64,000 bases of DNA from Noviluteimonas sp052115395 (GCA_052115395.1 JBFRGO010000001.1), one strand, 5' to 3'. Shown: positions 35,900 through 46,946, counted from the first letter of the stretch. The notes: generated by a model not told the origin, from the letters alone. Made by a program: numbers and translations.

Positions 35900-38256
35900 G
35901 CCTCGACTCCGGTTCGCGAGGACACCAACGCAAGGAAGGCTTGCGCCGACAAGGGGCGCCCCACCTGGTAACCCTGCGCGTGATCGCAGTGCATCTCGCG
36001 CAGCATCTCGATCGTCCGCGCATCCTCGACGCCTTCGGCCGTCACGCGATAGCCCAGGTCGTGCCCGAGGTCGACGATGGACCGCACGATCGCGCGGTCC
36101 TCGCGCGATTCGGACAGATGCGCGATGAACGTGCGATCGATCTTGAGTTCGCGCACGGGCAAGCGCCGCAGGTACGCGAACGAGGATTGGCCGACGCCGA
36201 AATCGTCGATGGCCAGCGCGATCCCCTGCTCCGCCAGGCGCCGCAAGACGGCGATGGCGGTCTCCGGTTTGCCCATGATGGCGCTCTCGGTGATTTCGAG
36301 GATGACGCGCGAGGGCGAAACACCATGCGCGGCGAGCAGGCCGGCCACGCGGCGCGGCAGGTCGACGTCGTCAAGATCGCGCGCCGACACGTTGAGCGCG
36401 ATGCGCAGGTCCTCGCCCGCCGCCTGCCAGCGGCCCGCCTCTTCGATGCCCGCACCGAGCACCCAGCGCGTAAGGCGGCGGATGTTGCCGGTTTCTTCGG
36501 CGAGCGCGATGAACGCGTCGGGCGCGAGCGGGCCGGCGACCGGATGCCGCCAGCGCAGCAGGCCTTCTGCGCCGTCGATGCGGCCCGTCGGCAAGTGCAG
36601 CTTGGGCTGATAGACCAGTTCCAGTTCGCCGTGCGCGCCCGGCGCACCTTCGAGCACCTTGCGCAGGTCGCTCATGAGCGAAAGGCGTTCGGGGCGATGC
36701 GGATCCGTCGACGGGTCGTAGACCGCGACCGGTTCTTCCGTGCCCATCGCGCCAAGCAAGGCGACTTCGGCGCGACGCAGCAAGGTGCTCGCCTCACCGC
36801 CGTGCATGGGGGAAAGCGCAATGCCGACCGCGGGCGAGAGATCGAGCGTGAACTCCGCTTCGCGATACGGCTCGGACAGCGCTTCGACGAAACGCAGGGC
36901 GGCGTTGACCGCCTGGCTGCGCGTGGCCGACGGGAGGAAGACCGAGAATTCATCGTCGGTCGCGCGTGCGACCAGGCCATCGCCCGCGATCGGCGCGATG
37001 CGCTGCGCCGCGTCGGCCATCAGGCGATCGCTGACGACGTGGCCCATCGTGTTGATGATGTCCGGCAGGCGCGCCATGCCGATCATGAGCAGGGCCGCGC
37101 GCGCCGACGGATGGGCTTCCAGTGCGCCGCCGATCGCCGTCTCGGCGGCCATGCGGTTGGGCAGGCCGGTGACGAGGTCATGACCGGCCTGGTGGCGGAT
37201 GCGGGCTTCGCGTTCGCGCAGGGTCTGCACCATGTGCGAGAACGCGCCGGCCAGTTGCCCCAGTTCGTCGCGCCGCGTCGCATGTGCGGGCGGCAGGAAA
37301 GCGGCGTCGCCGTCGGCGATGCGTCGCGCGGCATCGGCCAGTGCCTCCACCGGGCGCGAGACGCTGCGCGCGATCAGGAAGGCCACCATCAGGCCGACGA
37401 GCAGGCCGAGTCCGAGCAGCACCGCCCAGGCCGAACCGACCGAACGATACGGTTCCAGCGCGGCATCGACCGAATAGCCCAGGACCGCGACCACCGGCGC
37501 GCTGCGCTTGGAGTGCGACAGGGACACGGCCTGCGCGACGTAGTCGCGCCCGTCGACGTCGATCAACACCGGGCGCGTGGCGAGCGCCGGGACTTGCGCC
37601 GCGAGCGCCGGCGTCACGTCCACATTCGCGTCGCCGCCCGCCTGGGCGAGGATGCGCCAGCGTGTATCGGCGCCGCGCGTTGCCAGTTCGATGCGCTTGG
37701 GAAGCGCCGACTGGCGTTGCAGGCGTTCGAGCAAGTGGTTGTCGACGGGAATGGCCGCGGCGATGAAACCGACCAGGTCGGGCGCCGAGACCGGCACGAC
37801 GACGACCCAATACGCGCGTCCATCCCACGCCGCGATCGCCGAGGCGGGCGCTTCGAGCGCGTGCTCGGTCAGGTCGGAGAACGGAAACGCGGCGCCCGGC
37901 GCGAACTTGCCTTCGGTGTCGGCTTCCACGCGCCCTTCGACGTCGACCAGCAACATCCGCGTCGCCCCCACGCGCTTGCCGTGGTTGCGCAACGCGGAGA
38001 CGACCGTGGCGTGGTCGCGCTGCGCGATCGCCGAGCGCAATGCGAAATCCAGCGCGAGCACCTGCACGCTGGCCGCGACGCGATTGGAGAGTTCGTCCAG
38101 CTGGCCGGCGAATGCGCGCGAGGCGACATCCAGTTGCCGCTGCCCTTCCCCGATCAACTCCGCGCGCGTCACGCGGTAGACGAACACCGCGGTGAAACCC
38201 TGCACCAGCACCAGCGCGGCGACGAAGAACGAGGCGAGGCGGACGCGGAAGTTCAT
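35896..38256 (-). CDS. Membrane GGDEF/EAL protein with large periplasmic sensor
   Basis: A 786-residue inner-membrane signalling protein. A first membrane helix (about 8-28), a periplasmic sensor domain (about 30-275) and a second helix (about 283-303) are followed by a HAMP domain (about 304-357). A GGDEF-like domain (about 365-510) has its signature changed to ATDDEF (432-437). The EAL domain (about 535-780) has E564 in AEGLLRW, with NVSARDL, EITES, AIDDFGVGQSS, ELKIDRTF and TAEGVED. The EAL half could hydrolyse c-di-GMP; the GGDEF half may be weak or regulatory. It is coupled to the barrel gene by a 4-base overlap and lies 4 bases after the cupredoxin gene. Confidence 0.9.
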   Translation of the reverse strand: MNFRVRLASFFVAALVLVQGFTAVFVYRVTRAELIGEGQRQLDVASRAFAGQLDELSNRVAASVQVLALDFALRSAIAQRDHATVVSALRNHGKRVGATRMLLVDVEGRVEADTEGKFAPGAAFPFSDLTEHALEAPASAIAAWDGRAYWVVVVPVSAPDLVGFIAAAIPVDNHLLERLQRQSALPKRIELATRGADTRWRILAQAGGDANVDVTPALAAQVPALATRPVLIDVDGRDYVAQAVSLSHSKRSAPVVAVLGYSVDAALEPYRSVGSAWAVLLGLGLLVGLMVAFLIARSVSRPVEALADAARRIADGDAAFLPPAHATRRDELGQLAGAFSHMVQTLREREARIRHQAGHDLVTGLPNRMAAETAIGGALEAHPSARAALLMIGMARLPDIINTMGHVVSDRLMADAAQRIAPIAGDGLVARATDDEFSVFLPSATRSQAVNAALRFVEALSEPYREAEFTLDLSPAVGIALSPMHGGEASTLLRRAEVALLGAMGTEEPVAVYDPSTDPHRPERLSLMSDLRKVLEGAPGAHGELELVYQPKLHLPTGRIDGAEGLLRWRHPVAGPLAPDAFIALAEETGNIRRLTRWVLGAGIEEAGRWQAAGEDLRIALNVSARDLDDVDLPRRVAGLLAAHGVSPSRVILEITESAIMGKPETAIAVLRRLAEQGIALAIDDFGVGQSSFAYLRRLPVRELKIDRTFIAHLSESREDRAIVRSIVDLGHDLGYRVTAEGVEDARTIEMLREMHCDHAQGYQVGRPLSAQAFLALVSSRTGVEA

Positions 38257-38260
38257 GGCG

Positions 38261-38902
38261 TCAGTAATGCGTGTGCTCGCGATCGAACTGGCGCCGCGAA
38301 TCGGGCCGCAGCGTCAACGGGAAGGCGACGTTCCTGGATTCCTGCGCGGCGAGCACGATCGATTGCTGGCGCAGGTCGGGCCGGCCGGCCGGCAGGCGCG
38401 GTTGCCAGACGCGGACTTCGAAGGGCCCGGCCGGCAATCCCTCGAAGGACACGCGCCCGGTGGCATCGGTGCGCGCGGCGTACGGCGCATCGGTGATGTA
38501 GAGGTAACTGATCATGCCGTCGTGGATGTTGCAGCCCACCGCGACCACGCCGGTCTTGTCGAGCACCAGCGGCGCCGAACGCCCGTTGGCATCGACGACC
38601 ATTTCGAATTGCTTGGCCGGCGAGAACGAATAGACGTGGTGCCGCGTGCCGTCGCTGTTGCGGAACACCAGGCTGTCGCCGGGGTGGAAGACCTCGACGT
38701 ACGGCAGGAAGGTCAGGTTCTTCTGGTCGACGATGTGCGCGACAGGCGCTACCCGCGGCCCGGCGCCGAGCACGGTGACCACCGCATCGGCCACGGGCTT
38801 GCCTCCGCGATCGGTGACCTCCACCGACAGCGTCGCGGCCCGCGTCCAGGACGAGAGCACCAGCAAACCCAGGCATAGAAACCCGCACGCCCCTGACCGC
38901 AT
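38261..38902 (-). CDS. Secreted cupredoxin-like protein
   Basis: A 213-residue exported protein with a signal peptide ending in TRAA (about residue 23). A cupredoxin-like fold (about 60-140) has candidate copper ligands H88 or H89 (DGTRHHVYSFS) and C124, H127 and M130 (GCNIHDGMISYLY). A carboxypeptidase-regulatory-like beta domain (about 140-185) follows. Such proteins are often named methylamine-utilization-like, but no methylamine genes are nearby. ATG 38902 is preferred for a purine-rich GGGGGGAC just upstream. It heads the unit with the GGDEF/EAL and barrel genes. Confidence 0.82.
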   Translation of the reverse strand: MRSGACGFLCLGLLVLSSWTRAATLSVEVTDRGGKPVADAVVTVLGAGPRVAPVAHIVDQKNLTFLPYVEVFHPGDSLVFRNSDGTRHHVYSFSPAKQFEMVVDANGRSAPLVLDKTGVVAVGCNIHDGMISYLYITDAPYAARTDATGRVSFEGLPAGPFEVRVWQPRLPAGRPDLRQQSIVLAAQESRNVAFPLTLRPDSRRQFDREHTHY

Positions 38903-38969
38903 GTCGTCCCCCCGGTCGACATTCCCCATCGGCGCAGCCTAGCCGACCCTCACGCCCCCAGTGTGAACG

Positions 38970-38995
38970 AAAAAGGCGGCCGGTTCAGCCCGCCT
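38970..38995 (-). terminator. Terminator after the 5'-nucleotidase gene
   Basis: On the minus strand AGGCGG and CCGCCT (38990-38995 and 38974-38979) form a stem followed by TTTTT (38970-38974). The nucleotidase stop codon lies in the loop, so the hairpin forms right at the end of the reading frame. Confidence 0.75.
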
Positions 38996-39899
38996 TCGCC
39001 GGCTCGTTGGAGACCCCGTGCGGCACGTGCCCGGCGGCCACGTGCCGCCGCGCCGAGTCGATGTTGTGCAGCGAGTCGTCGAAGAAGATGTCCGCGCCGA
39101 AGGTCTCCAGGAACGGCCCCTTCGCCCGGCCGCCGAGGAACAGGGCCTCGTCGAGGCGGACGTCCCATTCGCGCAGGGTGCGGATCACGCGCTCGTGTGC
39201 CGGCGCGCTGCGGGCGGTGACCAGCGCGGTGCGGATCGGCGCCGCATCGCCGGCGGGGAACGCCGCCTGCAACCGATGCAGGGCGTCGAGGAAGCCGCGG
39301 AACGGGCCGCCCGACAGGGGCTCGTGCGCATTGGTGGTTTCGTGATCGTGGAAGGCGGCCAGGCCCTGCTCCTGCGACACGCGCTCGGATTCATCGCCGA
39401 AGATCACCGCGTCGCCGTCGAAGGCGATGCGCAGTTGCCCGTGCGTCTGCGTGGCCGCCTTCGCCGGGAGGATCGTGGCGGCGGCGACACCGTGTTCGAG
39501 GGCGCGCCGCACGCTTTCGGGATTCGCCGACAGGAACAGGTGCGCACCGAAGGGCCGGATGTAGGGCCACGTCGGCGCGCCGGAAGTGAAGGTCGCGCGC
39601 GAGATGTCGAGCCCGTGGTGGTGGATCGAGTTGAAGATCCGCAGTCCGGTATCGGAGGAATTGCGCGAGAGCAGGATCACTTCGACGCGCGGCGCATCGG
39701 CGCCTTCGTTCAAGGCGAGCAGCTTGCGCACCAGCGGGAACGCGATGCCCGGCGCGAGCGGTGCGTCTTCGTTCTCGCGTTGATGGGCCTGGTAGGCGGC
39801 GATGCCTTCGCGTTCCCACAATTGATGGCTGTGTTCGAGGTCGAACAGGGCACGCGAGGTGATCGCGACGGTCAGCGGCGGATGCAGCGTGTCGCTCAT
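38985..39899 (-). CDS. 5'-Nucleotidase (cytosolic cN-I-like family)
   Basis: A 304-residue protein of the 5'-nucleotidase family related to eukaryotic cN-I, expected to remove phosphate from nucleoside monophosphates. Recognisable parts are LTVAITSRALFDLE near the start, EVILLSRNSSDTGLRIFNS, and LRIAFDGDAVIFGDESE (the phosphatase aspartate motif). ATG 39899 is chosen because it begins one base after the nadK stop. The tight pairing with NAD kinase suggests a link to NAD(P)-derived nucleotides. Confidence 0.88.
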   Translation of the reverse strand: MSDTLHPPLTVAITSRALFDLEHSHQLWEREGIAAYQAHQRENEDAPLAPGIAFPLVRKLLALNEGADAPRVEVILLSRNSSDTGLRIFNSIHHHGLDISRATFTSGAPTWPYIRPFGAHLFLSANPESVRRALEHGVAAATILPAKAATQTHGQLRIAFDGDAVIFGDESERVSQEQGLAAFHDHETTNAHEPLSGGPFRGFLDALHRLQAAFPAGDAAPIRTALVTARSAPAHERVIRTLREWDVRLDEALFLGGRAKGPFLETFGADIFFDDSLHNIDSARRHVAAGHVPHGVSNEPAKAG

Positions 39900-39900
39900 C

Positions 39901-40704
39901 TCACACCACGAACTGTTCGCTGAGGATCCGCTCTTCGAGGTTGTGCTCCGGATCGAACAGCAAGGTGACGGTGCGCTCGCCGGACTCGCGGATGGTGACT
40001 TCGACGACGTCGCGCACTTCGTGCGAATCGGCGGTGACGCTGACCGGGCGCTTGTAGGGATCGAGCACGCGGAAGCGCACCTCGGTGTCGGCCTTGAGCA
40101 ACGCACCGCGCCAGCGACGCGGACGGAAGGGCGCCAGCGGCGTCAGCGCGATCAGGCGCGACCCCAGCGGCAGGATCGGGCCGTGCGCGGAATAGTTGTA
40201 GGCCGTGCTGCCCGCGGAGGTGGCGACCAGCACGCCGTCGCAGATCAACTCCTCCAGGCGCGTCTTGCCGTTGAGGTCGATCGCGACGTGCGCGGCCTGG
40301 CGCGTTTGCCGCAGCAGCGAGACTTCGTTGTAGGCGAGCGAACCCACGCTCGCGCCCGACTCGGTCTGCGCCACCATTTCCAGCGGCCGCAGCACCGCCG
40401 GCTCGGCCGATGCGATGCGTTGGATCAGCGCCTGGCCGATCGCCGGTTCATCGCGATGGTGGTTCATCAGGAAGCCGACGGTGCCCAGCTTCATGCCGAA
40501 GACCGGCTTGCCCAGGCCGCCGTGGCGATGGAGCGTCTGCAGCATGAAACCGTCGCCGCCGAGGGCGACGAGCACGTCGGCTGCGTCGGGGTCGCATTGC
40601 CCGTGCGCCTGGACCAGCGCGGCGAGCGCCTTCTGGGCTTCTTCGGCCGGACTGGCGAGGAACGACAGGCGCGGCGCGGCGGGCAGGCTGTTGTTCGGTG
40701 TCAT
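39901..40704 (-). CDS. nadK: NAD kinase
   Basis: A 267-residue kinase that phosphorylates NAD to NADP. The signature GGDG is at residues 49-52 (VALGGDGFML), and the second motif SAGSTAYNYSAHGPILP is present. The sequence is shorter than E. coli NadK at the N-terminus, as in many xanthomonads. It is followed after one base by a 5'-nucleotidase gene. Confidence 0.95.
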   Translation of the reverse strand: MTPNNSLPAAPRLSFLASPAEEAQKALAALVQAHGQCDPDAADVLVALGGDGFMLQTLHRHGGLGKPVFGMKLGTVGFLMNHHRDEPAIGQALIQRIASAEPAVLRPLEMVAQTESGASVGSLAYNEVSLLRQTRQAAHVAIDLNGKTRLEELICDGVLVATSAGSTAYNYSAHGPILPLGSRLIALTPLAPFRPRRWRGALLKADTEVRFRVLDPYKRPVSVTADSHEVRDVVEVTIRESGERTVTLLFDPEHNLEERILSEQFVV

Positions 40705-40729
40705 GCGGGCGAGGATAACCCGCCCGGCG

Positions 40730-40755
40730 AAACGCCGGGGCCATCGGCCCCGGCG
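40730..40755 (-). terminator. GC-rich hairpin after the glutamate dehydrogenase gene
   Basis: A perfect 10-bp stem (CGCCGGGGCC / GGCCCCGGCG, 40733-40742 and 40746-40755, loop of three) lies 11 bases after the gdhB stop, followed on the minus strand by only TTT. An overlapping alternative stem (CCCGGCG / CGCCGGG, 40723-40739) competes with it. A terminator is likely, though the T tract is weak. Confidence 0.55.
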
Positions 40756-40765
40756 CCATTGCGCA

Positions 40766-43700
40766 TCACCCGCGCGAGGCGAGCTGCGACAGACGCTGCA
40801 CCGCGACCGAGGCGGTCGGGTAGTCCAGCGTCTTCTGCGCCGCGATTTCTTCGAGCATCGTCAGCGTGAAGCGCAGCGAGCTGTCGTCGCGGTTGAGCCA
40901 TGCCTTGACCTTCGCATCGGCATCGTTGCCCGGCATCGCCAGCGCCTGGCCCACGAGCAGGCGCTGCTGCGCGCCGAGCTCTTCGCGCAACGCACCACGC
41001 GCGACCGCATGCCAGCGGCCTTCGACCGCGAGCGCGTCGATCTGCTTCTGCAACCACGGCACGCGCAAGGCATCGCCGAGGCGGAAGTGGACCTTCGCGA
41101 CGTCCGTCGGACGCGCCTTGCGATCCTTCGCCAGCTCGAGGATGTCGGGGCACGGTTCGAGATACGGCAACGCGGCGAGCTGTTCGGACAGCGCCGGCGA
41201 CAAGCCCTTCGCATTCCAATCCTGGATGCTCGCGACGTAGGCCGGGCGCTGCGAATCGGGCAGGATGCGCTCGCCCGCGCGGATGTCGCGGAAGCCGTCG
41301 TGGAAACGCTCCACGGCCGTCGCGATGTCGGGAATCGCACCCGGCCGCGCGAGCAGCCAGCGCGTGAACTGGCGCTGCAGCGTCCAGATCACCTGCAGGG
41401 CGTCGATCTGCACCGATTCGGCGACCTTGCCGTCGAGCGCATCGATCTGCGCCCACAGCTCGCGGATGTCGAGCGTTTCGCGCGTGATCGTGAAGGCCTT
41501 CGCCACTTCCGACGGCGAGCGCCCGCTGTCTTCCTGCATGCGCAGCGTGAACGTCGCGCCCATGCGGTTGACCATCGAGTTGGTCACCACCGTGGCGATG
41601 ATCTCGCGCTTGAGGCGATGTTCCTGCATGCCCTTCGCGTACTTGTCCTGCAAGGGCTTCGGGAAGTAACGGATCAGTTCCTTCGACAGGTACGCATCTT
41701 CCGGCACGTCGGAGTTGAGCAACTGCTGGAACAACACGATCTTCGAATACGACAGCAGCACCGACAGCTCCGGGCGCGTCAGCCCCTGGCCGCGCGCCTT
41801 GCGTTCGGCGATCTCCTTGTCGGTCGGCAGGAATTCGATCTGGCGATCGAGCAGGCCCTGCGCTTCCAGCGTGCGCATGAAGTGCTGCTTGGAGCCCATG
41901 CGCGACAGGCTCATGCGCTCCATCAGGCTGATCGCCTGGTTCTGGCGATAGTTGTCGTTGAGCACCAGCTGCGCGACTTCGTCGGTCATCGAGGCCAGCA
42001 GCGTGTTGCGCGCATCGAAGCTGAGCTTCTTCTTCTGCACCTGCGCGTTGAGCAGGATCTTGATGTTCACCTCGTGGTCGGAGGTGTCCACGCCCGCGGA
42101 GTTGTCGATGAAGTCGGTATTGAGCAGCACGCCGTGTTGCGCCGCTTCCACGCGGCCCAGTTGGGTCAGGCCGAGGTTGCCGCCCTCGCCCACCACCTTG
42201 CAGCGCAGGTCGGCGCCGTTGACGCGCAGGCCGTTGTTCGCGCGGTCGCCGACGTCGGCGTTGGTTTCGCGCGAAGACTTCACGTAGGTGCCGATGCCGC
42301 CGTTCCACAGCAGGTCGACCGGCGAACGCAGGATGGCCGACATCAACTCCGTCGGGCTCATCGCGTTGGCGTCGGATTCGATGCCGAGCACGGCCTTGAT
42401 TTCCGGCGACAGCGGAATCGACTTCGCGCTGCGCGGGAACACGCCGCCGCCCTTGCTGATCAGCGCCTTGTCGTAATCGTCCCAGCTCGAGCGCGGCAGC
42501 TTGAACATGCGCTCGCGTTCCTTGAACGTGCGCGCCGCATCCGGATTGGGGTCCAGGAAGATGTGGCGGTGGTCGAACGCGGCCACCAGGCGGATCTTCT
42601 TCGACAGCAGCATGCCGTTGCCGAACACGTCGCCGCTCATGTCGCCGATGCCGACGCACGTGAAGTCCTGCGCCTGGCTGTCGCGACCCATCGAACGGAA
42701 GTGGCGCTTGACCGATTCCCACGCACCGCGGGCCGTGATGCCCATCGCCTTGTGGTCGTAGCCCACCGAACCACCCGAGGCGAAGGCATCGTCCAGCCAG
42801 AAGCCGTGCGCACGCGCGATGGCGTTGGCGATGTCGGAGAACGTGGCCGTGCCCTTGTCCGCGGCGACGACCAGGTACGGGTCTTCCGCATCGTGGCGCA
42901 CCACGTTGTCGGGGTGGATCGTCTTGCCTTCCGGCGAGAGGTTGTCGGTGATGTCGAGCAAGCCGTTGATGAAGCGCTGGTAGCAGGCCACGCCTTCGGC
43001 GAACCATGCGTCGCGGTTGGTCGCCGCATCCGGCGCCTGCTTGCAGTAGAAGCCGCCCTTGGAACCCACCGGCACGATGACGGTGTTCTTCACCATCTGC
43101 GCCTTCACCAGGCCGAGCACTTCGGTACGGAAGTCCTCGCGGCGATCCGACCAGCGCAAACCACCGCGCGCCACCGGACCGAAGCGCAGGTGCACGCCTT
43201 CCACGCGCGGGCCATACACGAAGATTTCGCGATACGGGCGCGGCTTCGGCAGGTCGGGCACCTTCGCCGAATCGAACTTGAAGCTGATGTAGTCGGCCGG
43301 GCCGCCGTCCTTGCGCTTGCCGTCCTTGTACTGGATGTAGTAACTCGTGCGCAGCGTGGCGTCGATGACGCCCATGAAGCTGCGCAGGATGCGGTCGTCG
43401 TCCAGGCTCGCGACGCGATCGAACAGGCCCTTCAGCGCCGCGCGCGTCGCCTCGACCTGCTGGTCGCGCGTGCCGGCGCGTGCGTCGATCGCCGGCTGCA
43501 CCGCGGTCCGCGCGGCCGTGTCGCCGCCGATCAGTGCGCGCATCTGCACGCTGAAGCGCTCCATGCCCTGCTTGATCGCCGCCTTGGATTCGCTGCCCGT
43601 GCACGGATCGAAGCGCGCTTCGAACAGTTCGACGAGCAGGCGCACCAGCAAGGGATAGCGGGAGAAGGTCGCTTCGACGTAGCTCTGCGAGAACGGCACG

Positions 43701-45766
43701 CCGGTCTGCAGGATGTACTTGCAGTAGCCGCGCAGCATCGAGACCTGGCGCCACGACAGGCCGGCGGTCAGCACCAGGCGGTTGAAGCCGTCGTTTTCCG
43801 CTTCGCCGCGCCAGATGCGCGCGAAGGCTTCCTCGAAATTCTCGTCGAGGCGATCGATGTCGATCTCGCCCTGCGTGGACTCGACCTCGAAGTCCTGGAT
43901 GTAGGCGACATCGCCGTTGGACACGATGCGGTACGGGTGCTCGGAGATCACGCGCAGGCCCATGTTCTCCATCATCGGGAGCGCATCGGACAGCGGGATG
44001 TCGTCCTTCAGGCGATAGAACTTGAAGCGCAGCGTGCCGTCGCGGCGCGAGCGATACAGCGACAGGCGCAGGTCGTCGGCGCCGGAGAGCTGCGAAAGGT
44101 GTTCGACGTCGGTGGCGGCGACCGCCGGGCTGACGTCTTCGATGTAACCGGCCGGCAATGCACGACCGAAGCGCGTGGCCATGCGCAGGCCCGCTTCCTC
44201 GCCGTGGCGCTTGCCCAGTTCCTCGGACAGCGCGTCCTGCCAGTCGCGGACGATCGTCGCCAGTTCGGCGTCGAGCTTGCCTTCGTCGGCCTGCACCTGC
44301 GAGCCGGCGCGCGGACGCACGATCAGGTGCAACTGCGCGAGCGCCGATTCGCCGATGTGCACGTTGGTGTCGACGTGCTCGCCGTCGAGCTCGCGCTTGA
44401 GCATCGCTTCGATGCGGTGGCGCATGCGCGTGTCGTGGCGATCGCGCGGCACGTAGACGAGCACCGAATAGAAACGCCCGTAACGGTCGCGGCGCAGGAA
44501 CAGCTTGCTGCGCACGCGTTCCTGCAGGCCGAGGATGCCGCTGGCGGTTTCGGCCAGTTCGGCTTCCGAGGACTGGAACAACTCATCGCGCGGCAGCGTT
44601 TCGATGATGTGGCGCAAGGCCTTGCCGCTGTGGCTGGCCGGGCGCAGGCCCGATTCGCGCATCACGTGTTCGTAGCGTTCGCGCACCAGCGGGATGTCCC
44701 ACGGGCGGCGGTTGTACGCGCTGGAGGTGTACAGGCCCAGGAAACGCTGCTCGCGGATCGGCTTGCCCTTGGCATCGAAGGACAACACGCCGATGTAATC
44801 CATGTAACCGGGGCGATGCACGGTGGCGCGCGCGTTGGTCTTGGTGAGGATCAGCGCGTCGACCGCACCGGACTGCGGCATGTAATGCGCCGCCAGAGAA
44901 GTGAGCGGGCGCGGCTTGCCGCCGTCGGCATTGCGCAGCAGGCCCAAACCCGTGTCCGGGTGGGCGACGAGCATGTCTTCCTTGCCCTGGCGCTCGACGG
45001 TGTATTCGCGATAGCCCAGGAAGGTGAAGTGGTTGTCGGCGGCCCAGCGCAGGAATTCCTGCGCCTCGGCGCGGCCGGCATCGGACACGGGGATGTTGTG
45101 GGAAGGCAGCTCTTCGGCGACGGCGAGCATGCGCGCGCGCATCGCGTCCCAGTCGGCCACGCTCACGCGCACGTCTTCGAGCACGCTGCGCACGCGCTTT
45201 TCGATCTTCGCCATCGCCTCGGGTGGTTGGCGGTCGATCTCGATGTGGATGAAGGACTCGTTGGTGCCCTCGCCCACGCTGGCGAGCTTGCCGGCCTTGT
45301 CGCGCGTGAGCGCAACCACCGGGTGGCCGAGCACGTGGACGTTGATGCCCATGTCGGCCAGCGCCATGGTCACCGAGTCGACGAGGAAGGGCATGTCGTC
45401 GTTGAGGATCTGCAGCACGGTGTGCGGCGATTCCCAACCGTGTTCCTTCGCGGTCGCGTTGAAGAGGCGGACGTTGGCCTTCTTCGCCTTGCGCGTGGCG
45501 GCGAAGTCCAGCATGCCCGCGGCCAGCGCGGCCCAGCCTTCGGCACCGTGCTCGACGTATTCGTCGCGCGTCATGCGCTTGTAGAAGCTGCGCGCGAAGG
45601 CGTCGGCCTCGGCGGCGCGCGACTTGGGCACGCGCTTGCGCAGGGCTTCGAGGATGGGCGCCAGGTCGAAGCGCGCGGGCGAGGCTTGCGCGGCGGCGGA
45701 TTTGCTGGAGGAGCTTGCGGTCGCTTTCTTCGGAGCGGCCTTGACGGATTTCGGACGCGTGCTCAT
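40766..45766 (-). CDS. gdhB: NAD-specific glutamate dehydrogenase, 180-kDa type
   Basis: A 1,666-residue enzyme of the large L-GDH family, which oxidises glutamate to 2-oxoglutarate and ammonia with NAD. The long N-terminal regulatory part (about 1-700) is followed by the catalytic domain, with GGLRWSDRREDFRTEVLGLVKAQ, PVGSKGGFYCKQ, and IGDMSGDVFGNGML. A long helical C-terminal part completes the protein. The length matches the family. The start MSTRPKSVKAAPKKA is lysine-rich and the exact initiation point is less certain than the rest. It lies alone between acyl-CoA dehydrogenase and NAD kinase genes. Confidence 0.95.
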   Translation of the reverse strand: MSTRPKSVKAAPKKATASSSSKSAAAQASPARFDLAPILEALRKRVPKSRAAEADAFARSFYKRMTRDEYVEHGAEGWAALAAGMLDFAATRKAKKANVRLFNATAKEHGWESPHTVLQILNDDMPFLVDSVTMALADMGINVHVLGHPVVALTRDKAGKLASVGEGTNESFIHIEIDRQPPEAMAKIEKRVRSVLEDVRVSVADWDAMRARMLAVAEELPSHNIPVSDAGRAEAQEFLRWAADNHFTFLGYREYTVERQGKEDMLVAHPDTGLGLLRNADGGKPRPLTSLAAHYMPQSGAVDALILTKTNARATVHRPGYMDYIGVLSFDAKGKPIREQRFLGLYTSSAYNRRPWDIPLVRERYEHVMRESGLRPASHSGKALRHIIETLPRDELFQSSEAELAETASGILGLQERVRSKLFLRRDRYGRFYSVLVYVPRDRHDTRMRHRIEAMLKRELDGEHVDTNVHIGESALAQLHLIVRPRAGSQVQADEGKLDAELATIVRDWQDALSEELGKRHGEEAGLRMATRFGRALPAGYIEDVSPAVAATDVEHLSQLSGADDLRLSLYRSRRDGTLRFKFYRLKDDIPLSDALPMMENMGLRVISEHPYRIVSNGDVAYIQDFEVESTQGEIDIDRLDENFEEAFARIWRGEAENDGFNRLVLTAGLSWRQVSMLRGYCKYILQTGVPFSQSYVEATFSRYPLLVRLLVELFEARFDPCTGSESKAAIKQGMERFSVQMRALIGGDTAARTAVQPAIDARAGTRDQQVEATRAALKGLFDRVASLDDDRILRSFMGVIDATLRTSYYIQYKDGKRKDGGPADYISFKFDSAKVPDLPKPRPYREIFVYGPRVEGVHLRFGPVARGGLRWSDRREDFRTEVLGLVKAQMVKNTVIVPVGSKGGFYCKQAPDAATNRDAWFAEGVACYQRFINGLLDITDNLSPEGKTIHPDNVVRHDAEDPYLVVAADKGTATFSDIANAIARAHGFWLDDAFASGGSVGYDHKAMGITARGAWESVKRHFRSMGRDSQAQDFTCVGIGDMSGDVFGNGMLLSKKIRLVAAFDHRHIFLDPNPDAARTFKERERMFKLPRSSWDDYDKALISKGGGVFPRSAKSIPLSPEIKAVLGIESDANAMSPTELMSAILRSPVDLLWNGGIGTYVKSSRETNADVGDRANNGLRVNGADLRCKVVGEGGNLGLTQLGRVEAAQHGVLLNTDFIDNSAGVDTSDHEVNIKILLNAQVQKKKLSFDARNTLLASMTDEVAQLVLNDNYRQNQAISLMERMSLSRMGSKQHFMRTLEAQGLLDRQIEFLPTDKEIAERKARGQGLTRPELSVLLSYSKIVLFQQLLNSDVPEDAYLSKELIRYFPKPLQDKYAKGMQEHRLKREIIATVVTNSMVNRMGATFTLRMQEDSGRSPSEVAKAFTITRETLDIRELWAQIDALDGKVAESVQIDALQVIWTLQRQFTRWLLARPGAIPDIATAVERFHDGFRDIRAGERILPDSQRPAYVASIQDWNAKGLSPALSEQLAALPYLEPCPDILELAKDRKARPTDVAKVHFRLGDALRVPWLQKQIDALAVEGRWHAVARGALREELGAQQRLLVGQALAMPGNDADAKVKAWLNRDDSSLRFTLTMLEEIAAQKTLDYPTASVAVQRLSQLASRG

Positions 45767-45797
45767 GGGGGCGATGTCAGTCCTTGCAGGCGTGCGC

Positions 45798-46946
<1,149 letters not shown>

